64,000 nt of DNA from Lithodes maja (taxonomy: Eukaryota; Arthropoda; Malacostraca; Decapoda; Lithodidae). Each line of letters starts with the position of its first letter. Positions within the stretch are counted from its first letter, which is position 1. The stretch lies in NCBI GenBank assembly GCA_037953745.1, contig JBAKBP010001609.1, forward strand, positions 1-64,000. The letters run 5' to 3'. The notes below the pieces were generated by a model that searched no databases, was not told where the DNA came from, and was given only the letters and a program-made list of their open reading frames with translations. This document shows, piece after piece, positions 11,106-21,484 of this stretch. The position numbers and the translations under genes were made by a program.

Positions 11106-12285
11106 TATGGCGGATTTAAAGAAGCTGAGTTTACTCTACCTAGACTGAAAAGGTCCGCTCATATAAAATGTAAATGATTAACAAATACCGGGAGTGTAAC
11201 TCACTATTAAATCACCATAGAAAGGTTGTAGTTAGGTGTTGTAGAAAGATTGATGAATGGTAGGCAAATGGCTACTTCTCGAACACTATTGGTTGTTTAC
11301 ATTGAAGGGGCCACGTGGGCGCACCTTAACAAAAAAGGGATTAGGCTAAATAATATTGAAGAGATTAACCCACTGAGCCCCAGCTAGTTATTAATAAATG
11401 TACCACCAGGGACCAGCCGGTTTTGAAAAAAGTGTTTTTTCCAGAAACAATAGCGAATGGGAAGAAAAACCACGAAAAAACGATCAAAAAGCTCAAAAAA
11501 TGGTCCTACGGAGCCCCCGAAAACGGATTTTACAAGAGTAAAAAATTGAAGGTAATTTCCCAAAAAATACATGTTTTTGCGTGCTCGCGCGCACGCGGTT
11601 GGACTTTGAGTGTTTTCAACCATCGGCATGGGTGCGTGAGATACTTACACAGTTCCCATACAAATCTGAACCCTCTAGGTGCCATAGGACCGAAGTAATT
11701 GGGACCGGAGTAACACTGACGCAAACGTTGCGTCGCTGGGGTTTAGCGTTACAAACATTGCTGACGCAAACGCTGCGTCGCTGGGGCTCAGTGGGTTAAA
11801 TTATGATAATGGCTTATCTTGTCGGTTTGTCAGTCAGTTGGATGAAGTTATAATGATGAGAGCGTGATGAAAGCCGGAAAGAGGGTCGCACCGAACTTAA
11901 GAGCGCAGGTGTTGCTTGGACGAAGTATAAAGGTGCTGTAGCGCGAGGCGTGTGGTTAGACACCTCATTGCCTTTACGCTACTAATCTAGCGGATACTGC
12001 TAAGTTTGTAGCGGATATCTAGCGGTAAATATTGTACCACATTTTTAATATTACGACATGGTTATATGATAATCGTCATATATTCATTCTTAAAGACTCG
12101 TAAATAATATACTTCTGTATAATAGGCCTTATTTAACTTGTCAAGCTTACATACTTACATACTGTCAAGCTTACATACGTACATACTGTCAAGCTTACAT
12201 ACTTACATACTGTACATACAAATATGATAGGGTATGATACATAGAGAACGTATGTTATACCACTAACTTTCGTGAATCTCCGATA
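11106..12285 (-). repeat. BEL1 3' LTR (with MITE inside)
   Basis: Direct repeat of 37239-38504 apart from the MITE insertions. Without its MITE it is about 750 bp. In element sense it starts TATCG and ends CGCCATA, so it lacks the usual TG...CA ends. Near 12140-12220 it holds about three copies of a unit containing TGTCAAGCTTACATAC; the partner LTR has about two (38392-38437). Confidence 0.8.
11369..11795. mobile_element. TTAA-flanked MITE, family M1 (copy M1a)
   Basis: A 427-bp non-coding element with perfect 16-bp terminal inverted repeats (CCCACTGAGCCCCAGC / GCTGGGGCTCAGTGGG) flanked by TTAA at 11365-11368 and 11796-11799. The matching place in the partner LTR (about 38068-38072) has a single TTAA and no insert. 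CCC...GGG ends with TTAA duplication fit the piggyBac superfamily; no transposase is present. Internal copies of GACGCAAACG(T/C)TGCGTC near the right end can form hairpins. Confidence 0.88.
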
Positions 12286-12324
12286 CACTCCCCCCAAACA
12301 CAATACCTGAACCCCACCTTATAT

Positions 12325-13547
12325 CTAGAGTTGCCCAGAAGCAACCTTGTGTCGCCACATATCAACGGCGCCACAGGCTGCGCGTCTGGGTGTAGTCCCG
12401 ATCCGAGGCGGATCCCCAACGGGTTGTGGTGGATCAGCAAAAGTAACCTCTTCGGATCCAGCATCATCAGGTGGAGCTCCTTCATGTGTAGAAGAGCCAA
12501 GCTCCATAGCGTACAGTCGTGCGACCGGACGAACTGTAGTCCCAGTAGCTGTCTTGAGCAGCGCTACTCGCCCTACTGAGCCTTCGCCCTCGTATATCTT
12601 AACTAAGCGGCCCAACTTCCAGTACAATCTAGGACTGTCATCATGGATGCGCCTCGACTTCAGTGAGCACAGTTACTAGTTCGCTCCTCTTTAACAAGGA
12701 GCGTCATGCAACTGCCCACAAGCCTGACTTCACGATGCCTACACACCGTTCCCACATTCCACCAAACCACGGCGCTTTGACTGGTATAAATTTCCACTCG
12801 CACTTCTGCTCTCCCAAGTAAGCAACAACTGTTGGATTGTCGCTAATATCTTTCAAGTACCTGGATGCTTGAAGAATAGTGGGAGCATTGTCGCTAAGAA
12901 TCAAATGAGGGAAGGAACGACGTGCACAAAATCTCCTGAATGCCAGCATAAACTCTTCACAAGACATATTGTCACAGAGTTCTAAATGTATCGCACGTGA
13001 AGTGGCACAAGTAAATAGCGAAGCATAAACCTTGTATAGTTCCCTAGCTCCCAGTGTGCCGGTATAGTCTAGTCCTGTAACTCTGAAGGGTTCTATATGA
13101 TTAATGCGGCACTCTGGCAAGGGTGGAGCAGGTCCAGTCGTAAATGGTCTTCCTTTTAGTCTAGGGCACATCACAAACCTTTTGACTACTCGTCGAACTC
13201 TGGGTATCCACCAGTTTGAGACGCAATTTAGAAATAACGTGGTGGACCCCATAGTGCATTAATTCCTCGTGTGTGCGTTGTACCAGTAGATCAGTGACAT
13301 GGTGTGTTGCTGGCATCAATATAGGGTTATTAGTACAGTCGTCTACACCTGACCAATTCAGGCGTCCCTCGCATATAATTATGTCATTCTTCAGGTGTAG
13401 CCTTAGTTGACGCACAATGTTAGGCATTTTATTCTTACCAGAACTTCTTATGGACTCTAATTCCTGGCTGAAGGATTCCATTTGAACCCATTTGATTAGT
13501 GTTACCTCAGCTGCTTTTATTTCTTCTGCATTTAATCTTTGACCCAA
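12325..13547 (-). pseudogene. BEL1 pol: integrase region, decayed
   Basis: Minus-strand pieces give the zinc-binding and core region (WWIPRVRRVVKRF, FRVTGLDYTGTLG, HLILSDNAPT, KAPWFGGMWERCVGIVKSGL, holding D, D and E) and the C-terminal module (YWKLGRLVKIYEGEG, TVRPVARLYAME, DMWRHKVASGQL). About 100 codons between core and C-terminal module are lost around 12628-12703. A frameshift near 13200 separates the HHCC region from upstream sequence. These motifs align with the integrase of BEL2 (51066-52793). Confidence 0.85.
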
Positions 13548-13646
13548 ATTGCAGATTCGTCCTGTAGCTTAGCCTTCATGTTGGTGATGTAACGCAAACA
13601 CCCAAGCTACGACCCTGACTAACTTATTGTACCCACCAATCCCTAC

Positions 13647-15502
13647 TCACTCTAACATAAGACTCGGTGTTAATGTCGGTTGAATGACGGCTGTCACCGT
13701 TTCTAAATGTAAAGCTAACTCAACCTCGGCATTCCAGACAGCCCAATCCCCTTCGTGGAGCAGCCATTTTTGGCCTTGCCACCCCAGGTCGGACTTAATT
13801 AATTTGGACGCCTTTACTCCCCTACTTATCAAGTCACTGGGGGGGTTGTTCTTGGTTGGTACATAGTGATAGATGGCGTTTGGTAGTAGGGATCGTATTT
13901 CATCCACACTATTGCGCACATAGACGGGCAATGTCCTTTGTCTATACACCCAGCTTAGTGCAATTTGGCTATCGCACCATACGTGCACCACCCTTATTTG
14001 CAGTTTCTTATCGTATGAAGTGCGTACATGGTTAACCAAATGCGCCAGTAGCAGCATGACCGTTAGTTCCAATTTGGGAATTGTGACCCCCTTTACCGGT
14101 GCAATCTTAGCCCGGGGTGTGAGTAAGTGAATCCCAAGCGAGGTAACACAATATATAGCTACTCCGTACGCTGTGACACTCGCATCACAGAATGCATGTA
14201 AAGACACTGGTTCAAATGCAGCCACTTGGTGCAGTAGCTCTATAGTACAGAGGGTGTTATAATCTTCTAGCAAGGACCTACCCTGTTCAACAAGATCATC
14301 GGGTAAATTTTCGTCCCACCCTACACTGCGTCTCCATATTTCTTGTATTAGAATCATAGCTCTGATGGAGACAGGTAATGCTAAGCCCAAAGGATAACAA
14401 AATTGCGCGACCTTACTCAACAGACTATGTTTTGTGTACATCCCTGTCTGTTTAGTGTAATCTTTGTTCCGGTACATAAGTGTGTCTTTCCCTGGTTGCC
14501 ATATCATCCCCAAGATTCTGGCATATTCTTTGTTTTCAGAAGCTACCCCATCAATAAATAAACCGCGAGTGAAATCGCTCGTGTCCTCTTCGGAATCCTC
14601 TAGATGTTTTTTAATGGTCGCTTTCAGTAAAAACTGGGAACATGTAGCACCAAACAAGACTACCTTGAACCGATAGGTCACTATAGGACTCTCCGGGTCG
14701 TCGATGTTTTCGAACCAAATGAACCGGGTGACCTCCCTATCCCCCTCTTGCAATCTCACCATCAGAAAGGCCTTTTCAATGTCACTGGTAAATGTGTAAC
14801 GTCCCAGCCTAAAGCGCAGTAACTGCTGTGATATATCCGACACCATTGAAAAGCCGGTCAGCAAGCAGTCGTTTAGACTGGGACTTTGGCCTAGGCGGGC
14901 TGAGCAGTCATACACCACTCAGATAGGAGTGGTGGCGCTGTCCTTCTTTACCCCATGATGGGCGAGGTAATGGACATTCCCGGTACTCGTTGGTTCGTCC
15001 ACATTGACGACCTCAAGAAACCCTCAGCTGAGATAGTTTTTGAATACCTCATCATTAGCCTTGTAGGTGTCTGGTTCCTGGGTTAATTTACGCTGCAAGG
15101 CGCGCAATCTATCAAATGCTAAACCATAATATATGGGCAAGCTAAACTCATCTTTTTCCAGGGTAGACTAACCTCATATTGTTTTTCTGTGGCCAAGTAA
15201 CGCACAGAATCCGTGAACTTTTGTACCGCAATTTTGTATTCATAGTCACTCTCCACAGGTTCAATGCCTATGTGGTCGAGTTTCCACAGTCTTTCTAGAA
15301 CGAACTCGGCATCTAACTTTGGGTCATTTGTTAGAATCATCTTTAACCCGTCAAATGTGATAGGCATCATGGAAGGCTTACCATAGGGAACGTGATAGGC
15401 CTCGCGGAAGCAAGACCATAAAAAAGCCTTCCAAAACATCCCAGGGGCTCTCAAAACAAAGAAATTTGACTCTAGGTGAGATAATTCCCCTCTAGTACTC
15501 AT
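13647..15502 (-). pseudogene. BEL1 pol: RT-RNase H, decayed
   Basis: 15502-15119 encodes the linker and pol start (FVLERLWKLDHIGIEP, QYEVSLPWK). After a frameshifted stretch and a TGA in place of Arg, 14918-13647 encodes RT (VYDCSARLG, FTSDIEKAFLMVRL, FGATCSQFLLKATI) and RNase H (LHAFCDASVTAYGVAIY, WCDSQIALSWV). At the RT active site, GLFIDG is fused to VASENKEY, because the catalytic YVDN region and the following residues of the BEL2 homologue (about 53650-53810) are deleted. RT is therefore inactive. Confidence 0.87.
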
Positions 15503-15830
15503 CCATGTGTTTCTCCCCCCCCCCTACCCTTTCGCACCTTATTCCCCCCTCCTCAATTATCACCTATTTTTCCTCTTGTTTTCATCATTTATCGGTTATT
15601 TTTCTCTCGCGATAATGTAGCACAAGTGGGTTGTATAAAAGATCGTTATATAACACCCAGACACCGCCCGCTCGCCTCAGTTACCACACAGATAGCGAGA
15701 GGGGAGGGTTGCCTGTTGCTCACTCTCGCCTGAAACTATGACCGGGTGGCCAATATATACATTTTTTCACCTCCCAAATGCTTTTCAAACTTATTTTAGC
15801 ACTCTTGAAGGTTCATATATACATATATGT
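15503..15830. other. Unassigned non-coding flank of solo LTR 1
   Basis: C-rich then AT-rich sequence with a C-homopolymer near 15517 and no recognisable coding. Together with 18096-18215 it hosts the solo LTR. It may be unrecognised BEL1 spacer or an older insertion. Confidence 0.4.
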
Positions 15831-18095
15831 TGTTACGACCGGAGCTCGTATAAAACAAGGGCTCTTAATCAATGGACTAGAAAGGCACACAGCCACAACG
15901 GTAACACTAGATCCAACCCCTGAACTTATAATGCTGGCGCACAAAAACACCTATACCCTCCAGAGTTAAATCTGCGATAACGGGGTATCATATAACTCAG
16001 TATAAGTGCACTACTACTACAGGCTGATGATCTCCGATATAGCCTGATCACAACAACATACAATTACGGTAATAAGGTATACTAGGAAAAGATAGAGATC
16101 TTAATTAAATCACTGCAATGATTTAATGCAAACTAGAAGAAGGTATATTTAAAGTTACTCTAAACATTAATGAACTGTCACTCCTATACTAAAGAAAGTG
16201 AACGAAAGTCCCAAAGCATCGAGCAGGAATCTTCTGAAGAAAGTCTGATGCTGGGGTAAGATGATCGTATCGGATTTTGAACTGTAGTATAAAGCAGGAA
16301 CAGGATATGACAATTATTGTAAGGACATATAGGGTTAACTGGCACAGGAATAATAATAACTGCGCAATAGTAGGAACTCAAACAGCAAAAGAAGTACTTC
16401 CTCATCAACGAAACAACCTACTAGGGTTGTGCAACTCAACAACAACCTAGACTAATAAATGCCGTGAATAATAATGCATACATAACAGAAAGAGTTTATA
16501 ATCTAAATCTGGTGTCTGCTAGGCGAATAAAGTCTAGCTGGGATGTAGTAGGCTAGGAAACAATGGCTGAGCAAGCGGCTCGTAGCCTAGCGAAGTCCTT
16601 AACCCGTGGAGCCCCGGCTAGTTTTGTATTGTTTGTTCACCAGAACCCGGCCGGTTTTCAAAAAATGGTTTTATTCCAGAAACAATAGCGAATGGGTTAG
16701 GAATGAAGGAAAAACCACGAAAAATCGCTCAAAAAGCTTAAAGAATGGTCCTACAGAGCCCCCGAAAACGTATTTTACAAGAGTAAAAAATTTAAGGCAA
16801 TTACCCCAAAAAAACAGGTTATTGCGCGCTCACGCGCACGCACGTGGACTTTGAGAGTTTTCAACCATCGGCACGGTTGCGTGGGATACGTACACAGTTC
16901 CCATACAAATCTGAGCCCTCTCGAGTGGCTACACCTGAGGTTACGGTCGGAGCAATTAGGGTGACTCGTCAGACGCGTCGCTGGGGCTGTGCGTTACATA
17001 CATCGCCGACGCGCCAGACGTGTCGCTGGGGCTGGACGGGTTAAGGCTGTGCGGCCAAATTACGTTAATTGACGGGGTGCTCTCTTGAGAGATCCAGATC
17101 GCTAGTATCTGGTTCTCTCCTGGCGACCCTCTCAAAGTCAAAGCAAACGAGTTAGCACAGTGTTGGGTGGCAGAGGCAAAAGCCCTCACTCGCAACAGTG
17201 CTAAACTCACAATGTACACAGTCAGAAAGACCACCTAGGCTTCCCACGTCTCCGTTGCGATTGTACAGGTTCAACAAAACCTAGTACACATCGGAAATCA
17301 CAACACCAGTAGCCTTATCCCAGTCTAGCATTAAATCCCCCAGCAGACCACCAAGATACAGGAAGGGAGACACCGTGAGTGTGTCGAACCTCTACAGACA
17401 AAAATGGTAACCCTTCCAAAATGCCTAACTAAACATGTGTTATCTGAGAGCTTCAGCATATAATACGATGGCCGATATATGAAATCGTGCAGAACCAAAG
17501 GGAAGTTATGATATTAAATAGAGTAGAAGAATGAGAGGTAAGAAGTTGAGAGAGAAAGAAAGTGCTCTATAGGTAGAAGTCGGGAAACAGGGGGGCAAGG
17601 GACATGTGAAGGGTATGCTAGTCAGGAAAGCTCTGAGGAAGGAACTCCTCGGGACCCCTCCAGGATCACACACAAAGGCATGGTGGTCAGCCAATCACAG
17701 GCTGCTACGTCACCAGGCAGCAGGGCTGCAGAAGGCGCCAGGCACCACCAGCCAATCAAGAGGCGTGAGACGGCACGCGTGCGAGCCTACAAAGCGAGGG
17801 GGGAGGCAGCACATGTATACGCACGCACACACTACCACCCCACTGCCTATATTATTCTCTCTCCTTAACTATATACAATGCATCCTATGTTCCACTCATG
17901 ATATAAAATGCTTCCCGTTGTCACAGACGAAAATAAAGACCTCCACGGGACTGTCTGTAACAACACGAACACTATGAAAGAAAGAACAACATTGTAGATA
18001 GACTGTAGCCAAATACACTGCCCTGGCGAGTGCTAGCGAGTGGCCAAGCGAGCGACTGAGCCCCCGTGGCGTTCTGCAAAGCTGTAGGCGTCACA
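15831..18095 (-). mobile_element. Solo LTR 1 of a Gypsy family (with MITE inside)
   Basis: In minus sense it starts TGTGACGCC and ends GGTCGTAACA, the same termini as Gypsy-1 and Gypsy-3 LTRs, and its right half aligns with the LTR at 59671-61519 (shared blocks include ACCCTCCAGAGTT and ATAACGGGGTAT in plus sense). The 4-bp duplication ATGT flanks it (15827-15830 and 18096-18099). Length is 2265 bp, or about 1.82 kb without the MITE. No internal sequence adjoins, so it is the product of LTR-LTR recombination. Confidence 0.87.
16603..17040. mobile_element. TTAA-flanked MITE, family M1 (copy M1b)
   Basis: A 438-bp element inside solo LTR 1, flanked by TTAA (16599-16602, 17041-17044). Ends CCCGTGGAGCCCCGGC and GCTGGGGCTGGACGGG. 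The interior aligns with M1a along most of its length (shared AGAAACAATAGCGAATGGG and TTTTCAACCATCGGCA), so they are one family. Confidence 0.87.
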
Positions 18096-18215
18096 ATGTA
18101 AAATAAAAGCATATTGAAAACAAATAATGCTCTATATCGTAAATATAACGAATTCTGTCAGAATCCAAGGCTAGAAATTCACAAATAAGTACCCTTGCCC
18201 CTAGGGTTTTTTCGT

Positions 18216-19482
18216 ATTTAATGGTTAATGAGCTCTTCTCCTGCGGTCGTGCTCATCCTCAACACGGATACCGTGTCAACCAGAATATTTGACTGGGTAG
18301 TTTGGACTACCGCTCATACAGTAGACAAACTTAGTGGGGATCAAGATCACTCCACTCTCTCTTTTAAATCCAGGGTGTTCTACATCATAATAGTAATCTG
18401 CTCCTAACAGTATGTGCACCTCCTTCAAGTCAACTACGGGGTCAGACAGGTAAATACCTTTCCTACAAAGTGCATGCTCTACTTTGTAAATTCCTGCACA
18501 TTTTTAGCTTCCTTGCTAGAGCTAATTAATATGGCTTCATTGGTTTGATATTTACTACAGTTTAGCCATTTATGCTTGGGATTATTACATAGCTTACATG
18601 AAGTTTATGGTTTCTTGCGCGACTCTTCAACCTTTCCTTTAGATCCTACCATCATATTAATTGAACCCCTTGATGTTGTCCCTTCTGACCCACCCACCAT
18701 CCTACCATTGTTCAATTGTATGTTGCTAATCTCCTTGCTAAAATACGCTTTGAACTCCTCCAAATCCAAGGTACGAACTTTATCTAGAATTTCTAGAGAT
18801 AATTTATGTTTCAATATTATGACTAGCATCTCTTGTGATGTTACACCCAACGAATCTAATGACCTTGTGTGACACCCCTTGTCTGCCCTGAACTATATCA
18901 ATTCATTGACCCTGTGCCTAGGCTGTGCCAGGTTCAACAGGGCGTTCATGTGGGCTACCTTGAGCTGGTCAGTGTCTCCATACGTCGCCTGTAATAACTC
19001 CACAACGCTATCATAATGTTCACCTATGATGGAGAAACCTTCTACCAAATGCAAGGCCTCGTCCACAAGTTGGCCTTTACGATAGTGGAACTTTCGTACA
19101 TCGTCAAGAGTCGAATCATGCACGGTCGATATGAAAACGTCCCAAAATGACAACCACTCGGTCAAGTTTCCCCTGAATTTTGGTAAGTTCAATTTGGGTA
19201 AGTTTACTTCACGGCGTGGATTTGCACGCTTGGCAGCGTTGCTAGTCAGGGTTATTTCGGTTTTCTTTACCGCCCTTCGCAGCAAATGTATTGCCTCTAA
19301 ATGGGCAACCTCATGGACAGCACGCTGCTCGTACTCCGCATTAATTTCTGACTCACCCTCTAACTCCGATACAATACTTTCACTCAGGGTAATTATATGA
19401 TCATAGGTAGTTTGTAGGTACTCTAACCTGGCTTCTAGCTGTTCAGGAGTTGCATTAGCTATAAAGTCTTCCAAATTGGATG
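18216..19482 (-). pseudogene. BEL1 gag and remnant of protease region
   Basis: The minus frame 19474-18893 is the gag body (EDFIANATPEQLEARLEYL, VNLPKLNLPKFRGNLTEWL, FHYRKGQLVDEALHLVEGF), a typical BEL/Pao gag pattern. 18850-18605 continues it. Around 18500-18590 a zinc knuckle CKLCNNPKHKWLNC (CX2CX4HX4C) is visible behind stops. Next comes LLGADYYYDVEHPGF, the block after protease in BEL elements; the protease active site itself is deleted. The gag start lies on the other side of Gypsy-1 at 27376. Confidence 0.85.
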
Positions 19483-21266
19483 TGTGACGTTGACCACTCC
19501 GTTAGAACCGCATGGCTTGTCCTACAGTGACTCGCTAGGATCGCCAGGGCAGTGGATGGGGCTACAGTTTATGTATTAGAGTGTGCTTTATTTCATATGA
19601 AAGCTCGGGTCATGGGCAGTCCAGAAAGGCTCTTTGTTTTCGCCCATGTCAAGGCTTTATATATTTAATTGTAAAGTATATGTTTTGTCATTAACTAGTA
19701 ATGATAGGATCTGGGAGAGAGAGAGGGAGTAGAACAGAGTGAGAGGGGGCGCGCAGTGTTTTTTGTCCCGCTCGATGACGTCACGGCTGGCTGCCTCGCG
19801 GGGGTTGGTGGAGAGAGGTCCTTACCATGCTGCCAGCTCTGTGAGTGGTCGGTCGACTCGTAACCGTTGTTTTCCCACGCGGCTCGAGCTAGTGCGAGTA
19901 TATATACTGGTTCCTCGCCGCTCTCTCCCTCAGATCTGGTTTCTAGAACGCATCCATCTTTATCCCTTGCAACCTGTCCCCGCTCTTACCTGAGAATCTT
20001 TTCCTCTGCCTATCTCTCTCATTTTCCATATCTTTCACCACCTTTATTAACATTATATCCCCTCTGGTTAACTCTGCAAAATCAGCTTCATGCTGGCCAG
20101 TTGTATTGTGTGTTAAGGTCTGATATAACCTGTGTATGTTAGTTGTTAAGATAAGTGGATCACGAAGCATTGGTTGGCTTTCTTATTGCTGCTTCCTATA
20201 ATTATTAGTGTTCTGCTGGATTAGATAATGCTAGACTGGGAGTCTGATATAATAGGTATTGTTTCCTATGAGTGCTGGCTTTAGTTAAAAGCGGCACGAC
20301 ATACCTGAGAACTGGAGTTGATTGAGTAAATCCTAGTCTGTGTGCCATTGAGAGTAGAGCATGCACGAATGAGGGCTTTTTGCCTATACCATTCTGCACT
20401 GTTCTAGTCTCGATTGTTTGTCTTTGAGGTACGCCAGGAGAACGCTTAATACTTCGGTATTAAGGTTTCTCAAGAGAGCTACCCTTCATTATAACGTAAT
20501 ATTTGACACACAGACTTGAGATTTGCACTAGGCTATGCAGCATGCCATGCGCACCAGTATCTCGTATCATTGACTCTAGCTAGACTTTGTCAATCATAGT
20601 AGACATTAAGTATATTAACCTAATTACTCTTTTTATGCATACCCATTTATGATTACACAAGCATTTCGCAGCCTAGTTTGATGTATTGAGACACAAACGA
20701 CTTAGGCTCTTTTTGTTGATAGGAATACTGTATTGTGGCGATTATTATTAGTGTTGTAGTGTTTAGGATATTCTTGGCTCCGACGGCATTATATATTCTG
20801 CCTTTTTGTGTGCATAGCCTGCACGAGCATTGTTCCACTGCCTGCCTTTTTGGGTTCCATTTCCGATACGAGCATCTTAACAGCATCTAACATTTAAAGA
20901 ATATTCCTTGTTAGTGTTGAAGGACTTTAGTGCACTTTCTTTCATGCAGGAGTGCCTGACATTTATTGATTAAAGTAACGTAAGCTGTAACTTCTCTTAC
21001 CACCTTACTTTGTATACCATAACCAAGCACCTTCGGTTATAGGTAGTAATAGGCTGTTTTCACATAACATTAAGCCTAGAGTAGACGCACATTTATTGAG
21101 AGTTTGATAGCCTATTATTGCATATAGAACTCTGTAGAGTATTTGTGTTCTTTGTTCACTGGGAATATACTTCAGAGGTTGGAGCTAGCGCTTTCCGTTG
21201 TAACATTTATGCCATTACTAGTCCAATGAATAAGAGCCCTGATATATTTGAACCCCAGTCGTAACA
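19483..21266 (+). repeat. Gypsy-1 5' LTR
   Basis: 1784 bp, TGTGACGTTGACC...CAGTCGTAACA, matched at 25492-27275. Carries a TATA box at 19899-19907. The small open frames inside it, repeated identically in the other LTR, have no recognisable domain. Confidence 0.95.
19899..19907 (+). promoter_or_regulatory. Candidate TATA box of Gypsy-1 5' LTR
   Basis: TATATATAC about 30 bp upstream of CCTCAGATCTGG, a plausible initiator region. An identical copy is at 25908-25916 in the 3' LTR. Position in the first quarter of the LTR fits a U3-R boundary. Confidence 0.5.
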
Positions 21267-21268
21267 AA

Positions 21269-21286
21269 TGGCGACCTTACCCAGGA
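21269..21286 (+). other. Primer-binding-site-like sequence of Gypsy-1
   Basis: TGGCGACCTTACCCAGGA begins two bases after the LTR end, starting with the TGG expected to pair with a tRNA 3' CCA. The tRNA was not identified. Confidence 0.6.
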
Positions 21287-21484
21287 TTTGGTGAACCTAC
21301 ATTTATTAGCAGGGAACATTTGTTGTTTTGGAGAATATTTTGCGGGGATCAGCAAGAATAATTTTTTTTTTGCAACATAGTATAGCCCTTGAGTATTTCC
21401 GAGAATTTTTGTGTGTATATCGAGGTATAAGAGTTTGGGGTGCTTCTTTTCTGAATATTGTGGTGAGAAATTTTTGTGAGCATC

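Noticed and set aside
12140..12220. Direct repeats as a possible CRISPR-like array
   Set aside because: Only about three contiguous units with no spacers, located inside an LTR of a eukaryotic element; a simple VNTR.
19739..20142. Small frames repeated exactly at 25748-26151
   Set aside because: They lie in the two Gypsy-1 LTRs, and their duplication reflects the LTR pair, not a gene family.
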